64,000 nt of DNA, taken from assembly GCA_028455995.1 (NCBI GenBank), contig JABELC010000005.1, forward strand, positions 1 through 64,000, written 5' to 3'. This stretch comes from Scleromitrula shiraiana (Eukaryota; Ascomycota; Leotiomycetes; Helotiales; Sclerotiniaceae). Positions 41,553 to 52,700 of the stretch are shown here, piece after piece. Under the pieces are notes generated by a model. That model saw nothing but the letters and a program-made list of their open reading frames with translations. It did no database searches and was not told the origin of the DNA. Every line of letters begins with the position of its first letter. Positions within the stretch are counted from its first letter, which is position 1. Made by a program: the position numbers and the translations under genes.

Positions 41553-42238
41553 GTGAAGTTTCCCAGTCGCGGATGTCGGACGTGCAAAACGCGTCGCGTA
41601 AAAGTAAGCCCAATAAACCTGGCCTGGAGATGTCCGTGGTATCCCAGCAAATCCAACAATCAAGTGTGATGAAACTCGTCCGATATGCAACCGATGTAGA
41701 AAATTGAAGAGTACCTGTGAGGGGGTGGAGGAAAGTCAAAGTTTAATTTTTCCGGATGAGAATCAATATGCCATTGGTCGACGGAAGCGACCCCGTGGTC
41801 CTAATGTAGTGTGGGACATGCTGGGATGTGGAATCGGTATGGTATCGTGCTGTACGTCTGCATATCAACGACATTATACCGAAAATTTTCTCGATTGTCA
41901 AACATATGGAGCCAGATCTTGAGAATATGGTAGAATTATACAGATCCAAGATCCAGCGATTAGCTGCTGATTTCTGCGCTAGTCTACCGTGCGTACTGAG
42001 AATGATTGAGATCCATCCGGCCGGAGAGGAATCTTTTGTTATCAGAAGAAGTTCTCTGGCCAAAAGAGAGGTCAAAGCTACAGAAGCGTCTCTTTTTTGC
42101 TGGTCATTAACTATGGCGATGATGATAGATGAAATCCCCGTTCAATACTTGGGATGTCGAAGGAAGCGGTTACTGGATATTGGCGAGATCGTAGATGATG
42201 GTGTTCTGGAAAGAATCGCAAATGCAAATGTGCGATGA
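41553..42238 (+). pseudogene. Zn2Cys6 transcription factor relic lacking its middle
   Basis: Splicing a 61-bp intron (41604-41664, GTAAGC..ATCAAG) joins CRTCKTRRVK to CDETRPICNRCRKLKSTC, a complete six-cysteine zinc cluster with an intron at a position common in this family. No ATG precedes it in frame; an upstream TAA lies a few codons before. About 50 codons after the cluster the reading frame changes and runs directly into the typical end of such factors (RLHINDIIPKIF.., RLAADFCASLP.., EASLFCWSLTMAMMIDEIP.., GEIVDDGVLERIA, stop at 42236-42238). The several-hundred-residue middle region usual in these proteins is missing, so an internal deletion with frameshift is inferred. It sits 0.5 kb downstream of the aldo-keto reductase relic in the same orientation. 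Confidence 0.75.
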
Positions 42239-42514
42239 GAAGTAGAAGTGCAACATCAACGAGAATAATCTTTCATGGAGGAATCAGGGGAGGAATCAGG
42301 GGAGGCAATAAAAATAATAATCACTGCATGGAAGATAGCTTGAGGTCTCAATACTGACGCTATGGATGGATAAGGTAGAGTATGTAGTATACATTGTATA
42401 GAAGAATTAAGTAACTAGATTGATCATAATTCGTTGCCTAGCTTCACTAGGCCAGAACTCTGCCATAACAGTTTTGATGACCAGAACCTATACATCTCTG
42501 GATGGATGCAACGT

Positions 42515-43251
42515 TTAGGCAATATTAGCAGCAGCGACGATGAGAACAGCACCAATACTGCCAAGGAGAAGAGTGCCGAATGTCTTGCTCTGTTGAGAGG
42601 CTCCACTGGTGGATGTAGACTGTGAATACTGTAAGTAAGCACTCGAACCCACATGGAATTGTACAACAAAAGAACATACCGAAGCTGAAGAGCTTGTGGA
42701 AGAAGCAGTAGAGGAGCCAGTGGTTGAAGCGGAGCTGGAGGTTGTAGTGGCTGAAGCACTGGTAACTGTAGCAACTGCCCCGCCAGCACCAGCTGTTGAT
42801 GTTGCATTTTGTGCAAGCATGGCAGTACCAACATCCGACTGGGTTCCAGTGAGTGGCTCAGTGGAAGACCCACATTCTAAAGCACCCGCGGTCAAATATG
42901 GACCATAGTATTGCCAAATATCTTCATTGTCTGGCCCTGAGCATTGAAGACAAGCGGCATAATCGGTGGAGAAAATCGTTGTGTTGCAGAAACCGTCCAC
43001 CTCTTCTTCGAGAATTGCCTCGCCTGGAGTTTGACTGATTAACCTCTGCCTGTAATGACGACCGCCGGGGATGGAAATAGAGGATGAGTATACATACCAC
43101 AGTTGTTGTGACAGTTGTAAAGATTAGTACCGACAGTGTCATTAGAGTCTTGTCGCTTCAAAATCAAAGCTTCTGGTAAAGCTGCCAAAGCGACCGAGGC
43201 AAACAAACTGCTGAACGCAGCGGCTCTAACGAATGATGTGATAGCAATCAT
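42515..43251 (-). CDS. Secreted Cys-containing, Ser/Thr-rich protein with C-terminal hydrophobic anchor
   Basis: Exon 1 (43251-43098) encodes a signal peptide (MIAITSFVRAAAFSSLFASVALA) and the start of a Cys domain. A 74-bp intron (43097-43024, GTATGT..CTCCAG) restores the frame CHNNCGEAILEEEVDGFC. The domain has a regular Cys spacing (NCHNNCG, DGFCNTTIF, DYAACLQCSGPDNEDIWQYYG, ALECG). A long Ser/Thr/Ala-rich region and a C-terminal hydrophobic stretch (FGTLLLGSIGAVLIVAAANIA) suggest a GPI or membrane anchor. A second intron of 51 bp (42679-42629) has good borders and preserves frame, so the protein is 203 or 220 residues. The upstream in-frame codon at 43278 is not ATG; 43251 is preferred as it begins the signal peptide. 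I know similar secreted fungal proteins but no function. It is divergent from the BIM1-like gene. Confidence 0.78.
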
Positions 43252-43884
43252 CTTGACTCGTTTGAATGAAAGAACCAAATTAAACTATGGAGTTTAAAGA
43301 AGTTGTTCTCAGAGAGGTGATGATGGTTGGAAAGGAAAATTACTGGCAAGTTTGAGCAGGATGTTACTCTCATTATATGATATTCCGCATCAGAAGCTTT
43401 CGGTCTCTGTGACCGGGAATTGCAACTTAAAAACATATTTTGATATCCACATCCACATTTACCCGTCATTAAACTATTGGATTGACAAAAAGTTTGAATA
43501 ATAATCCGAATAACGAACGTTGGTATTGTGGTACGATTCTTGGCAAGTTGGTTGTGGTAGAAAGAAGGAACAACCCGATTTATTTTGATATTTGATCTGA
43601 TTAGATTGATTAGATTAGATCAAGAAAGATATTTTTCTAATGCCAGGGTGCCACTTTTGTCGGACATTTATCCGAAAGGAAATACATATTCATGTCAACA
43701 CCCACTTCATTGAAAATAGTTTTATTCTAACCAGAGTCTAAACCTCCCATACCAGGTAACAAGTATCAAAAGAAGGCTTGATCCGAACAAAAGCTTTGAC
43801 ATCTGGGTCGAGTAGAATCCATACCGATGCGTGGCAACGGCATGAACAATCTTCAAGCCTCGACATCATAATCCACCATTTTCA

Positions 43885-43893
43885 ATCTGATAA
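43885..43893 (+). promoter_or_regulatory. ATCTGATAA, GATA iron-repressor consensus
   Basis: A perfect match to ATCWGATAA, the binding site of fungal SREA/SRE/URBS1-type GATA repressors of siderophore genes. It lies about 620 bp before the BIM1-like start and 634 bp before the divergent gene. Confidence 0.55.
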
Positions 43894-43953
43894 GTTCAAA
43901 ATGACTCATTGGCTCATTCAGCAAACTTTATTTTCATGCGGAGTTATAACTTG

Positions 43954-43962
43954 ATCTGATAA
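43954..43962 (+). promoter_or_regulatory. ATCTGATAA, GATA iron-repressor consensus
   Basis: A second perfect copy, followed by G as in the first (ATCTGATAAG), 69 bp downstream of the first. Confidence 0.55.
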
Positions 43963-44504
43963 GATCACAGCGACAACATTGCTCCATGTGTTTCCCCAAA
44001 AATGACGGGGGCACATCCGTAAAATTCCTAACCCTGTGGAGTATGGCACAAATGAATGATTTCGTTGGATCACATATTCGCATGTGATCCGAACTTCCAT
44101 ATCATAAGTCATAGGTAACAAATGGAAGATGGCTGTCAGATTGATGCAAAGTTGCAAACTGTCCTAGGATACCAATGGGCTGTTTTTTACGAATGGAGTT
44201 CGGACCCGAATTATATTGGGATTCTGAAAAGACTTGGCATGATAGCTCTTGTCACAATCACTCAGATGCATCTCCCTGAACGGAATTAACCTTGATCATT
44301 GCAAATCTATTCTTCGCTATATCAGTAATACCTACCCAAGTGAGGTAATGCCAACAATGTAAAACAATTTCTGATATATCCACATTTCGGAGTCTTCAAT
44401 CTTCTCGATTCTATAATTCTGAATTCTCAATATATGAGAAAACAGTCTCTCTCGTTGCGTCCATTGTTTGTTCCCCAATTTCTTGTTTCGCTATATCTTT
44501 CAAG

Positions 44505-45515
44505 ATGATAGTCCACATTTCTTATCTTGCGACTACTCTCCTCTCCCTTCCTTTCAGTCTTGTATCCGCCTCATCAGAAACTGTGACCGCACCCGTAGAC
44601 TTTGTGTGGCCAGAGGAACGTACCTGGTATGCAGCCTGGCAAACAAATGGTCCATGCGGAACCAATGATGCTACAGTTGGAAACCGCACAGATTTTCCCT
44701 TGGGTGAGATTGAATTGAAGGGATAAAGTCCTGTACACACAGATGGCTGATATTAATTTTTTATATAGCCTCGGGAAAGATTGCTTTGGTTATTGCAGGG
44801 GACACTTTCGACGTAATGATTCGTATTGCTTACATGAACAGTAATATATTCCATCAAGAGATTACCACAGTACTCTGGCTAATTTACTTAAATTCAGAAC
44901 CAACAACTCAATCAGACTTCACAACACAAATTGTACACACGGTCTCCGAACTCGAAGCAGGACACCAGTGCTATACTACACCAGATTCTCCTTCAAATAT
45001 CGAGGCCGGCAGTAACGCAACGATCCAACTGGAATATACCTCAACATACAAGGGGAGTGGCAACGAGACATTTTATTCCTGTGCTGATATTGTAAGATCT
45101 TTCGAGTACCCCTTTTGCGATGGAGAACTGACTGTAAATTGTCCTCTAGACTTTTGTAGAAGATAGCGATTTTACAACCGATGTCTCTTGCTTCAACGTT
45201 ACGATATCAGATCCCTCTACAGATGGAGTCTCAACTTCCACAGCATCCTCGGCATCTGCAACATCTACTTCTACCTCATCTACAACACCTACCGCATCAT
45301 CTTCCAACTCCCATTCCAATGATCTCACTACCGGTGGAAAAGCTGGTATCGCAGTTGGTTGCATCATTGGTGGATTCGCAGTACTAGTTGGGGCAATGTT
45401 GATATTGCGTAAATACAAATACAAGCCCAAGTTCAGAGGCAGAGAGCACGTCGATAGTGTGAGATTAAGTCAAATGGATGATAAAACTGTCCTTCCGAAG
45501 ACTCGAGCTGTATAA
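44505..45515 (+). CDS. BIM1/X325-like (LPMO-like copper protein family) membrane-anchored protein
   Basis: Three exons (44505-44703, 44769-45091, 45150-45515) with introns of 65 and 58 bp give 295 residues. A signal peptide covers about 1-22. The extracellular domain at about 25-180 matches the copper-acquisition-factor BIM1-like (X325) group: PVDFVWPEERTWY, GPCGTN, NRTDFPLASGKIALVIAGDTFDV, YSCADITFVEDSDF and SCFNVT. The second splice exactly restores CADI-TFVEDSDF. A Ser/Thr-rich stalk leads to a true transmembrane helix (GIAVGCIIGGFAVLVGAMLIL) with a basic cytosolic tail (RKYKYKPK), instead of the GPI anchor usual for BIM1. Cryptococcus BIM1 aids copper uptake, and some X325 proteins bind copper through an N-terminal His, which is not evident after this signal peptide. 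A metal or surface role is inferred, supported by iron-type promoter sites. Confidence 0.82.
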
Positions 45516-45695
45516 AGTCAAAGTCAAAGTCAAACTTCAATTGACTCTTAATTGACGAATTTGAAGGGGCTTAACTTGTTGGATAGATGGGGTAGAAGCA
45601 ATAGTGGTATGATATTTCATCTTAATCACCAATGATCATGATTAAACAAGATTGTATCGAAGTTTTCAAATCGTCATGACCCAACTCTGAAATCG

Positions 45696-45704
45696 TTATC
45701 AGAT
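45696..45704 (-). promoter_or_regulatory. ATCTGATAA (minus strand), GATA iron-repressor consensus
   Basis: TTATCAGAT on the plus strand, 768 bp before the transporter start. Confidence 0.55.
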
Positions 45705-45978
45705 CAATCTGAGGTAAACCTAGCAATTTTCACAAAGAAAATACTTATTATGCCACTCCTGCAGAAAAGTATCGAATTATTGCCGCGTATTTCTCATATA
45801 TCCTCTATGAATCAAGGTTTCCGCTTCCGACGGGGAAAAATGATTCATTCAGTCCCCAAAACGGGCCAATATTGGCGCAAGTGAAAGCCACAGAAAAACT
45901 TTTTTCTCTAGTATGCACCATTGGTTAGTAAATTGTGAAATTTAGTCAGAGTAACTTCAGAGTGGAGACAATCCGATG

Positions 45979-45987
45979 ATCTGATAA
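45979..45987 (+). promoter_or_regulatory. ATCTGATAA, GATA iron-repressor consensus
   Basis: Perfect ATCTGATAAG, 485 bp before the transporter start. Confidence 0.6.
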
Positions 45988-46471
45988 GATTATTTGGGCG
46001 ATGAAGTCCGTTCGCTCGCATAAAGGTTACTGTTATAAGCTAATAGATCCGCGACTATCTCCATCAGATACCACACAGTACTGCGCCTTCGTGACTTTTA
46101 AAGTCTAGTTGCATCAAAAGATTCATGAAGGGTTCAATATCATGAGATCTTAACAGGTATAGACTGTACGCCCAGAGTTTGTCTTGCTTCTCGATTGTGT
46201 TCGAGAATGAACTCGAGATGAAGGAACTTCATCCCACCATTTAAGTTTAAAGGTTGTTCCTTGTGGATCGTTTTCTTTTCTTCATGATAGTGTTCTACGT
46301 TGTGCTCGGCTTGACTGTTGCCACACTAGATGGGTGGATAAATACTGTTGGATGTCTCCTGTCAAGTTCTTGTCCTTTGTCCCTCTTTCTCATTACTTTA
46401 CTTTCTTCTTGATTGGCGATCGATTGGCTCTGTAGAATTTTCTGGGCAGTCATCTAATCCAACACCACATC

Positions 46472-48320
46472 ATGAAGTTCCGATTCCCTCTAAAGCCCGA
46501 CGAGATACCTGTCGAAGAAGTTCCACCTACCACCAATGAAAGCAATGACGAGAAAGTTCACGGGGCTGTCACAGCTGGTGTTAATGAGACAACACCGGGA
46601 AGTGAATCCGATCGTGACAGTCAACTCGTGAACAAGGAGTTTCAACATGGAGTTCGAGCTGCAGAAGCAGTAACTCAAGTTTGGTCAAGAAATCACTTGT
46701 ACATGGCATATGTCTTGTGAGTATTAGTTTTCGATGTCTGAGTTTGCGACAACTACTAACATCGTAACCAGTATTTGGCTCATCAACTTCATGCTCGCAT
46801 TTGGAACAGGAATCACCGGGACCTTGACTCCATATGTCACCAGTTCATTCGAAGCTCATTCCCTAACGGCCCTCACCTCTGTCATTTCGAGTCTCATCGC
46901 TGGTCTTATCAAATTACCTTTTGCAAAACTTATTGATATCTGGGGTCGTCCGCAAGGTTTCGCCCTAATGGTAGCAAGTTTCACACTAGGTTTTGTTATG
47001 ATGGCAGGATGTAACAACGTAAAAACATATTGCGCCGCTCAAGTTTTCTACTACGTCGGATACAATGGTATCGATTTCATGATGACGATTTTCATCGCTG
47101 ACACAACAGCTCTTAGAAATAGAGCTTGGTGGATTGCTTTTGCTGGATCTCCCTGGCTAGCTACAGTTTGGGCTTATGGACCTGCTGCCGAAAGTGTCCT
47201 GGGCACCATCGGGTTCAGATGGGGATTTGGCATCTGGGCCATCATCTTCCCAATTCTTTGTGTGCCGTTGTTCGCCCTATTCTACTACAATCAGAAGAAA
47301 GCTGAGAATATGGGCTTAATAACAAAACAGGAAAGTGGTCGTACCTTTATGGAATCTATCCATTATTACTGCCGGGAATTCGATGTAATTGGCCTACTAT
47401 TGATCGCCGCCGGTCTGGCACTATTTCTCCTTGCATTCAACTTATACACGTACCAGAAAAATGAGTGGAGATCTGCTTTGGTTGTATGTTTCATCATCTT
47501 CGGTGCTCTATTAATCGTGGCATTCGCTCTTTACGAAATCTACTTAGCACCTGCCACATTCATTCCTTGGTCTTTAATGAAGGATCGAACTGTAATCTTC
47601 ACTTATTCCATGGTTGCAAGTCTTTACTGCGCATGGTACATCTGGGACAGTTATTTCTACTCGATGCTCATTGTGGTCTTCAACCAGACTGTTTCTAATG
47701 CTACTTACATCTCCAACATCTATACCGTGGGATCAACCTTCTGGGCTTTGGTTGTTGGAGTGATCATCCGTTATAATGGACGTTTGAAGTGGATTTCACT
47801 CTATTTCGGTGTACCTATTACAATGTTGGCTGTTGGGCTTATGATCAAGTTCAGACAACCAGATACCAATATCGGATATATCGTTATGTGTCAAATCTTT
47901 ATTGCCTTCGGCGGTGGAAGTTTGGTCATTTGCGAACAAATGACAGTGATGGCTGTTTCATCCCATCAACACATTCCAGCAATTCTTGCCATGGAGGCTA
48001 TGATAGCTAGCATTGGTGGAGCAATTGGTTCCACAATTGCCACAGCTTTGTGGACAGGAGTTTTCCCCGTCAAGCTCGCCAAATTCTTGCCAGCTTCAGC
48101 ACAAGCTGATCTTGCAGACATATACGGCAGTCTTACAGTGCAGTCATCCTATGTTGTAGGAAGTCCAGAAAGAGATGCTATCAACCATGCTTATGGTGAT
48201 ACACAACGATTGATGCTGATCTGTGCTACTTGTCTCTATTCGATCACTCTCGTTTCCACATTGCTATGGAGAGATGTAAATGTGAAGAACATGAAACAAA
48301 TCCATGGTCGTATCCTTTGA
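46472..48320 (+). CDS. MFS siderophore iron transporter (SIT/ARN family)
   Basis: Two exons (46472-46716, 46772-48320) with a 55-bp intron (GTGAGT..AACCAG) encode 597 residues, normal for Sit1/MirB-type proton symporters that import ferric siderophores. A charged cytosolic N-terminus of about 65 residues precedes about 14 membrane helices. Family features include VWSRNHLYMAYVFIWLINF at the first helix, the MFS A-like loop KLPFAKLIDIWGRPQGF and FYYVGYNGIDFMMTIFIADTT. A large last extracellular loop (LPASAQADLADIYGSLTVQ..YVVGSPERDAINHAYG) is characteristic of this family. The bound siderophore cannot be predicted. The promoter holds two ATCTGATAA elements, so iron repression is likely. The neighbour upstream, in the same orientation, is the BIM1-like gene. 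Confidence 0.92.
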
Positions 48321-48871
48321 ACATCGAAATAAATACGCTATGGGTGGGGTTTCGGGTGTTTAATGATATGAATTGGGGATATGAACGGGTTGGTGCTCTA
48401 AAAGTGATTTTGTGGCTAGGCTCATGGTTTTAATATACAATAGTCTTTTTAATTTTTAGTGCAGTATGGCATAATGAAACATCGTTTATCGAATATAAGA
48501 TCATAATTTTGGCCCTTATTTGAAACTTTAAGTTCATATCTAGAACTTCATGGAGGAACATATTGACTACTCTAAGATGCAATTGGATTGCGAAGAACAG
48601 GAATTAAGTCAGACCAGGACAACTAGCATTTAATTTGCGAGACAGAGCTTATTATCGAACAAAGGACACTTTCGTTTCAACGAGCTTTGGGTTATTCGTG
48701 GTGAAAGTAAATGGCAAAATTGTTCCTTTTTCATACTTGACAGAAATATGGATAATTAGAAAAATGCTTATCAGAAAGCTTAAGGCGACTTCACCATGTT
48801 GTAAATCTCCACATCAAATCACTGGTATCACAAACAGAAAGAAATCTAACTCCATATACCCTAACATGATT
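48321..48871. other. Convergent 3' spacer, no gene seen
   Basis: AT-rich stretch between the transporter and a convergent minus-strand gene; short open frames only. Confidence 0.5.
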
Positions 48872-49726
48872 CTACAAGATTGCTCCAAGTGCTGACTCAA
48901 ACAATAATCCAAATATATCTCCTATAGCATTTGCGGTCACGGTCTCAGCTATAAGTGATGCATATTTGTACTTCTTATTCTCAGGTTTCTCCTCGGGCTC
49001 ATCATCATCAGAGTCTGATCTATGATGTCTGTGGTTTTTTCTTGTCGGCCTAGATTCATAATCCTCTTCGTCAGGTTCAACCCACTCAGAATCAGAGTCA
49101 GAGTATTCAGAACGATATCTTTCTCTCCTGGACATCCTATGTTCCCGATGATAATCATCTGAATATTTGTTATGAGACTGATGTTCTCGAGCTGCTCCAC
49201 GCATATTTCGCCTTGGTAAAGGAGCGCCTCTATGTGACTGACTCGGTATATCATCGATATCAACAGGATCTGGGGAGGAGCGATAGTTGTAGTGGTGGGG
49301 GTTCATTGACGGCCAGGAATACTGGGGAGGTGGTCTATCAAACAGGATATGGGCGACATCAGCACGATTCATTTGGTCTTCCCACGATTCGATCCACTCC
49401 GCCGCATTATTTAATACCAATCCCGCTTCCATCGCTCTTCTTTCGACAGCCTCGCAAATGCTTTGGAATGGTTCCATGTCAGCCCCAAAAATCTTTCCTT
49501 TGTACATCATATTGCCGCCGAGAGGTAGTTGTTTTGCGTGTCTATGGGGGATCTGCCATGGTGAAAGATTGCGAGATGTATGATAGACCGAGAGTTGGTA
49601 AAAGTTCTCTGCGACTTTTCCGTCATCATTCAATATAATTATTCCAGCCTGGGTAATGCCAGTATCTGCGAGCACAGCATGAAATGCCCATATTTCATAA
49701 ATGGTTGTCAATTTCGTGTACGTCAT
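48872..49726 (-). CDS. Hypothetical protein with acidic/basic low-complexity tail
   Basis: A single frame gives 284 residues from the ATG ending at 49726 (MTYTKLTTIYEIWAF); an upstream intron-linked exon is possible because the frame stays open for a few codons before it. The first half, about 1-125, looks folded (LADTGITQAGIIILNDDGK, ADMEPFQSICEAVERRAMEAG). The second half is disordered and rich in Arg, Asp, His and Ser (DDYHREHRMSRRERY, SDSDSEWVEPDEED, HHRSDSDDDEPEE). The C-terminus is a mildly hydrophobic, glycine-containing segment (IAETVTANAIGDIFGLLF) that could be an amphipathic helix. I do not recognise the family. It has the length and codon regularity of a real gene, and it is convergent with the siderophore transporter. 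Confidence 0.6.
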   Translation of the reverse strand: MTYTKLTTIYEIWAFHAVLADTGITQAGIIILNDDGKVAENFYQLSVYHTSRNLSPWQIPHRHAKQLPLGGNMMYKGKIFGADMEPFQSICEAVERRAMEAGLVLNNAAEWIESWEDQMNRADVAHILFDRPPPQYSWPSMNPHHYNYRSSPDPVDIDDIPSQSHRGAPLPRRNMRGAAREHQSHNKYSDDYHREHRMSRRERYRSEYSDSDSEWVEPDEEDYESRPTRKNHRHHRSDSDDDEPEEKPENKKYKYASLIAETVTANAIGDIFGLLFESALGAIL

Positions 49727-52700
49727 CAATATGTCAACCAAAAGTAATTAACGGATATCCTTAAGTATACGTCAGAAGATGGCCAAAAAAGAGGACAATA
49801 AGTTCTGGTAGTTAGTATGTTGAGAATGTATGGAAGCGCCTGCTAAACTGTGGATTATATGGACCTCGGCCTCTGTTGGAATGGCCACTTCTTCGATCCG
49901 TCATAACTGAGGTTGTTATGCGGTCTCCAACACGTAGTTTTGCATTTATGGCTCAAATTTCCTTCAACTGAAATGTATGAACTGCGGTGGGGTCGAGGTC
50001 GAGAGTCCTTTAAAGGCGTCAAGAATGAGAAGAATAGGAAGAACAGGTTTAAAAGAGATATCGATTGACGCCCATATCAGCCATAGCCACGGTGTTGTTT
50101 GGTTGATCAAAAAGTCTTTATAATTTGTACATAATTGTTCTTCTCTATGGTTGTTGCAAATTCTGTTGGATGATGTATTGAAATGTAACGTTGGTGTTCT
50201 AAAATTTTAGTGATGACAAACAAATTTTAGCGTGATACGGCCCCTGATAATCATCCTTATGTAACTAGCTACGAGTACTCATAGAACTACTACAGAATCC
50301 TCCAGCGTTCACGAATTATTATTATTATTATAGACGCCTGAACTATCATATTCGATTACCTAGACTATTTGATTAATATTTCAGTCTGAGTAGATCTAGA
50401 AGATCTAGAAGATCTAATCTGTGATAACGATCACCAAACTCCAAGGCCTTGAGATGCGACAGTGAATATTCCAGTAGCAATCAACATGACCCAGTGTTGT
50501 CTTGGTCAATGTCTATAGTAATGTTGACGTATAAACATTCCAATTTTGAGATACAACTACCACCTAACAATGATGCTTGATAGTTCATCATGAAGGCTGA
50601 GTCTAAAGACTGCTTGCTCAATTGGGCTAACTTCGAAAGCGTCACCACAGAACTGGAGAAGTTACAATACCACACTTAGGAATGTAAGGCGACAGTGATA
50701 TCAGTGTAGACTATCAGTGTAGACTATCAAGCCTCTAAACAAACAGATTCACCTTTTTTTAATCTTCCATACTGCTCTTTTGTTCATAGGCTTATCATTA
50801 TAGTAGCAATTGCTACGTACCTGGCCCATTTCTATTCTGATTGACGTCCTGAAGATTTCGTCTTTACCAACTGGTAGAATGATGGACTTAGGGTGAAGTA
50901 TCGCTGTAAGTTGGAATCATTGGTGATTCCTAGGCTCCCAGAGTCCCTTCAGTCCGGTTTTAAGGAATTTACTCTTGCTGTACAATATTTATTGATTTAC
51001 AAAAAAATCCACCACTGTTATTTCTTGTGCTTTTTTCAATGTATTTTACCTGCTGTAATACTAGCTGTATGATATCACCGCTGTGCAGTAAACGGCTTCT
51101 TGAACTGCATATATTAGGTGCTCTTTTTGCCTTCCCTTCCTCCATCTACAATCCAAATATCTGGACTGAACCATTGCAATACATTAAGTACTCCGATCTC
51201 CTTTTATCCGAGTGCCCTACTAATGATAATGGAAAGGCAGAAGAGTTCGGTAACACCCCATACAAGAAATCATCATGTCTTTTTCATCTATGGAAAGAAT
51301 ATTCTGCTGTCCATCAATCCAGCCATGCGGCATAGTTCGCGATCTCGGCCAATACAAGCTGTTGAACTTCGCACGCAGCATGATCAGTTTAACTTGTCCT
51401 CCGCCAGACTCCTTTCTTCCAACTTCACTACTCCAATATCTTGACGAGGCACTGAACACTATACAATTACAAATTTTCATCAGAGGACAAGAAGAAGCTG
51501 TTCACGCTCGTTACTTCTTACCCCATCTCGCCCATGAGGGTGCTTATGTAGAAGTCGCTGCGGATGACTGAAAGGCTAGAGCGTGGAATAATCTTGAAAC
51601 TCGCTTGAGATTTCGATGCCATTTAGATCCGCAGGTCCTATTTGTCGTTAGTTTATGGGGTGAGATGAGGAGGAACAGAAGAACCCTGCGGACATCTTAT
51701 GGGCCTCATGTCAATGGCAGGAGTTCTAGCAGTGTTGTGGCTGTAGATGTCCAGGACAAAATGACGGGCGCTGGGTTTGGGGCTGAGTCTTGGGCTAGGG
51801 CTGCGGCTGGAGCTAGCATTAAATGTATCAGTGGGCGCAGAAATAGGCACCAGGAAGGACACTGAGGTTGGGTTCATTGCTAGGACTAAGAATGTCAGGA
51901 ATGGTTCTTAGTGAGGTAGAGAGGGTGGTTTGTGCGGGAGTAAAAGCTTTTGAGCCCCAAGGTGTTTCTATTGCAGAGCAAGCGTTGATATGTCAAAAAA
52001 TGCGTTAGTTTTCACTTTTTCATGCCAGCCGTGGCTAGGTATAACAATAATAAACCTTTTTCATTAACGTCTCTCAAAAGATTCTCACATTGCCTATTCA
52101 CGGTTGCTCTCTGAATGTTGTGTTTTACAATGCAATAATTCTTTGCTTCCGCGAGTGCGGGGCCAGGGTGAAGTGCACCTTATCTTCTATATTTTAGCTA
52201 AATGTGAAACGCTACTCAATAATTTCGAAAAGTCAATCTCTGAGAAACAAGATGCACAATCATTAATAGTATCACCAAAATTTATACTCAAGTTCCGAAT
52301 ATGGTTTCTATTAATACACTTTTCCAGTTATTTGATATCCATAGTTTATCGTTGAAAGTGAACCAACTAGAGAAGAACTTGCATGTTCCAAGATGAATAA
52401 ATACTAATTAATAAATGTTTTCCGAGATTCATATAAATTCTATGCACCCAATAATCATTCACCAACCAACAAATCCTGGCACGATATAGACGCTGGGAAA
52501 TCACAGCCGGACCGGTAATGCTACAAGCCACCGTGTATCTCCTAGAAATGACCTAACGGGCGAGCGCTTAGATTCTATGTTGAAGGAATTGACCGGATGC
52601 ATGGCCAATAACACGAAAAGGTTCTAAAATGTCTAGACCTACTTTCAATGTCATCTATAGTAAGACTTGCGCACCAAACTCACGTTTGACAACCTATCAG

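Larger units (their letters stand above)
43252..44504. promoter_or_regulatory. Shared promoter region with two GATA iron-repressor sites
   Basis: The 1.25-kb spacer lies between the divergent Cys-rich protein gene and the BIM1-like gene. It contains two perfect ATCTGATAA elements, listed separately, and several looser GATTAGATT/GATCTGATTA variants at 43585-43625. No gene is supported inside. Confidence 0.6.
45516..46471. promoter_or_regulatory. Promoter region of the siderophore transporter
   Basis: This 0.96-kb spacer carries two perfect GATA iron-repressor sites, at 45696-45704 on the minus strand and 45979-45987 on the plus strand. A near-match, ATCAGATAC, lies at 46063-46071. CCAAT-type pentamers occur near 45630 and (inverted) near 45919, as expected for CCAAT-complex/HapX control, though such pentamers are common. 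Confidence 0.6.

Noticed and set aside
51605..51877. Overlapping open frames on both strands, GC-rich
   Set aside because: Both are under 90 codons, contain no recognisable domain, and could not be extended by plausible splicing.
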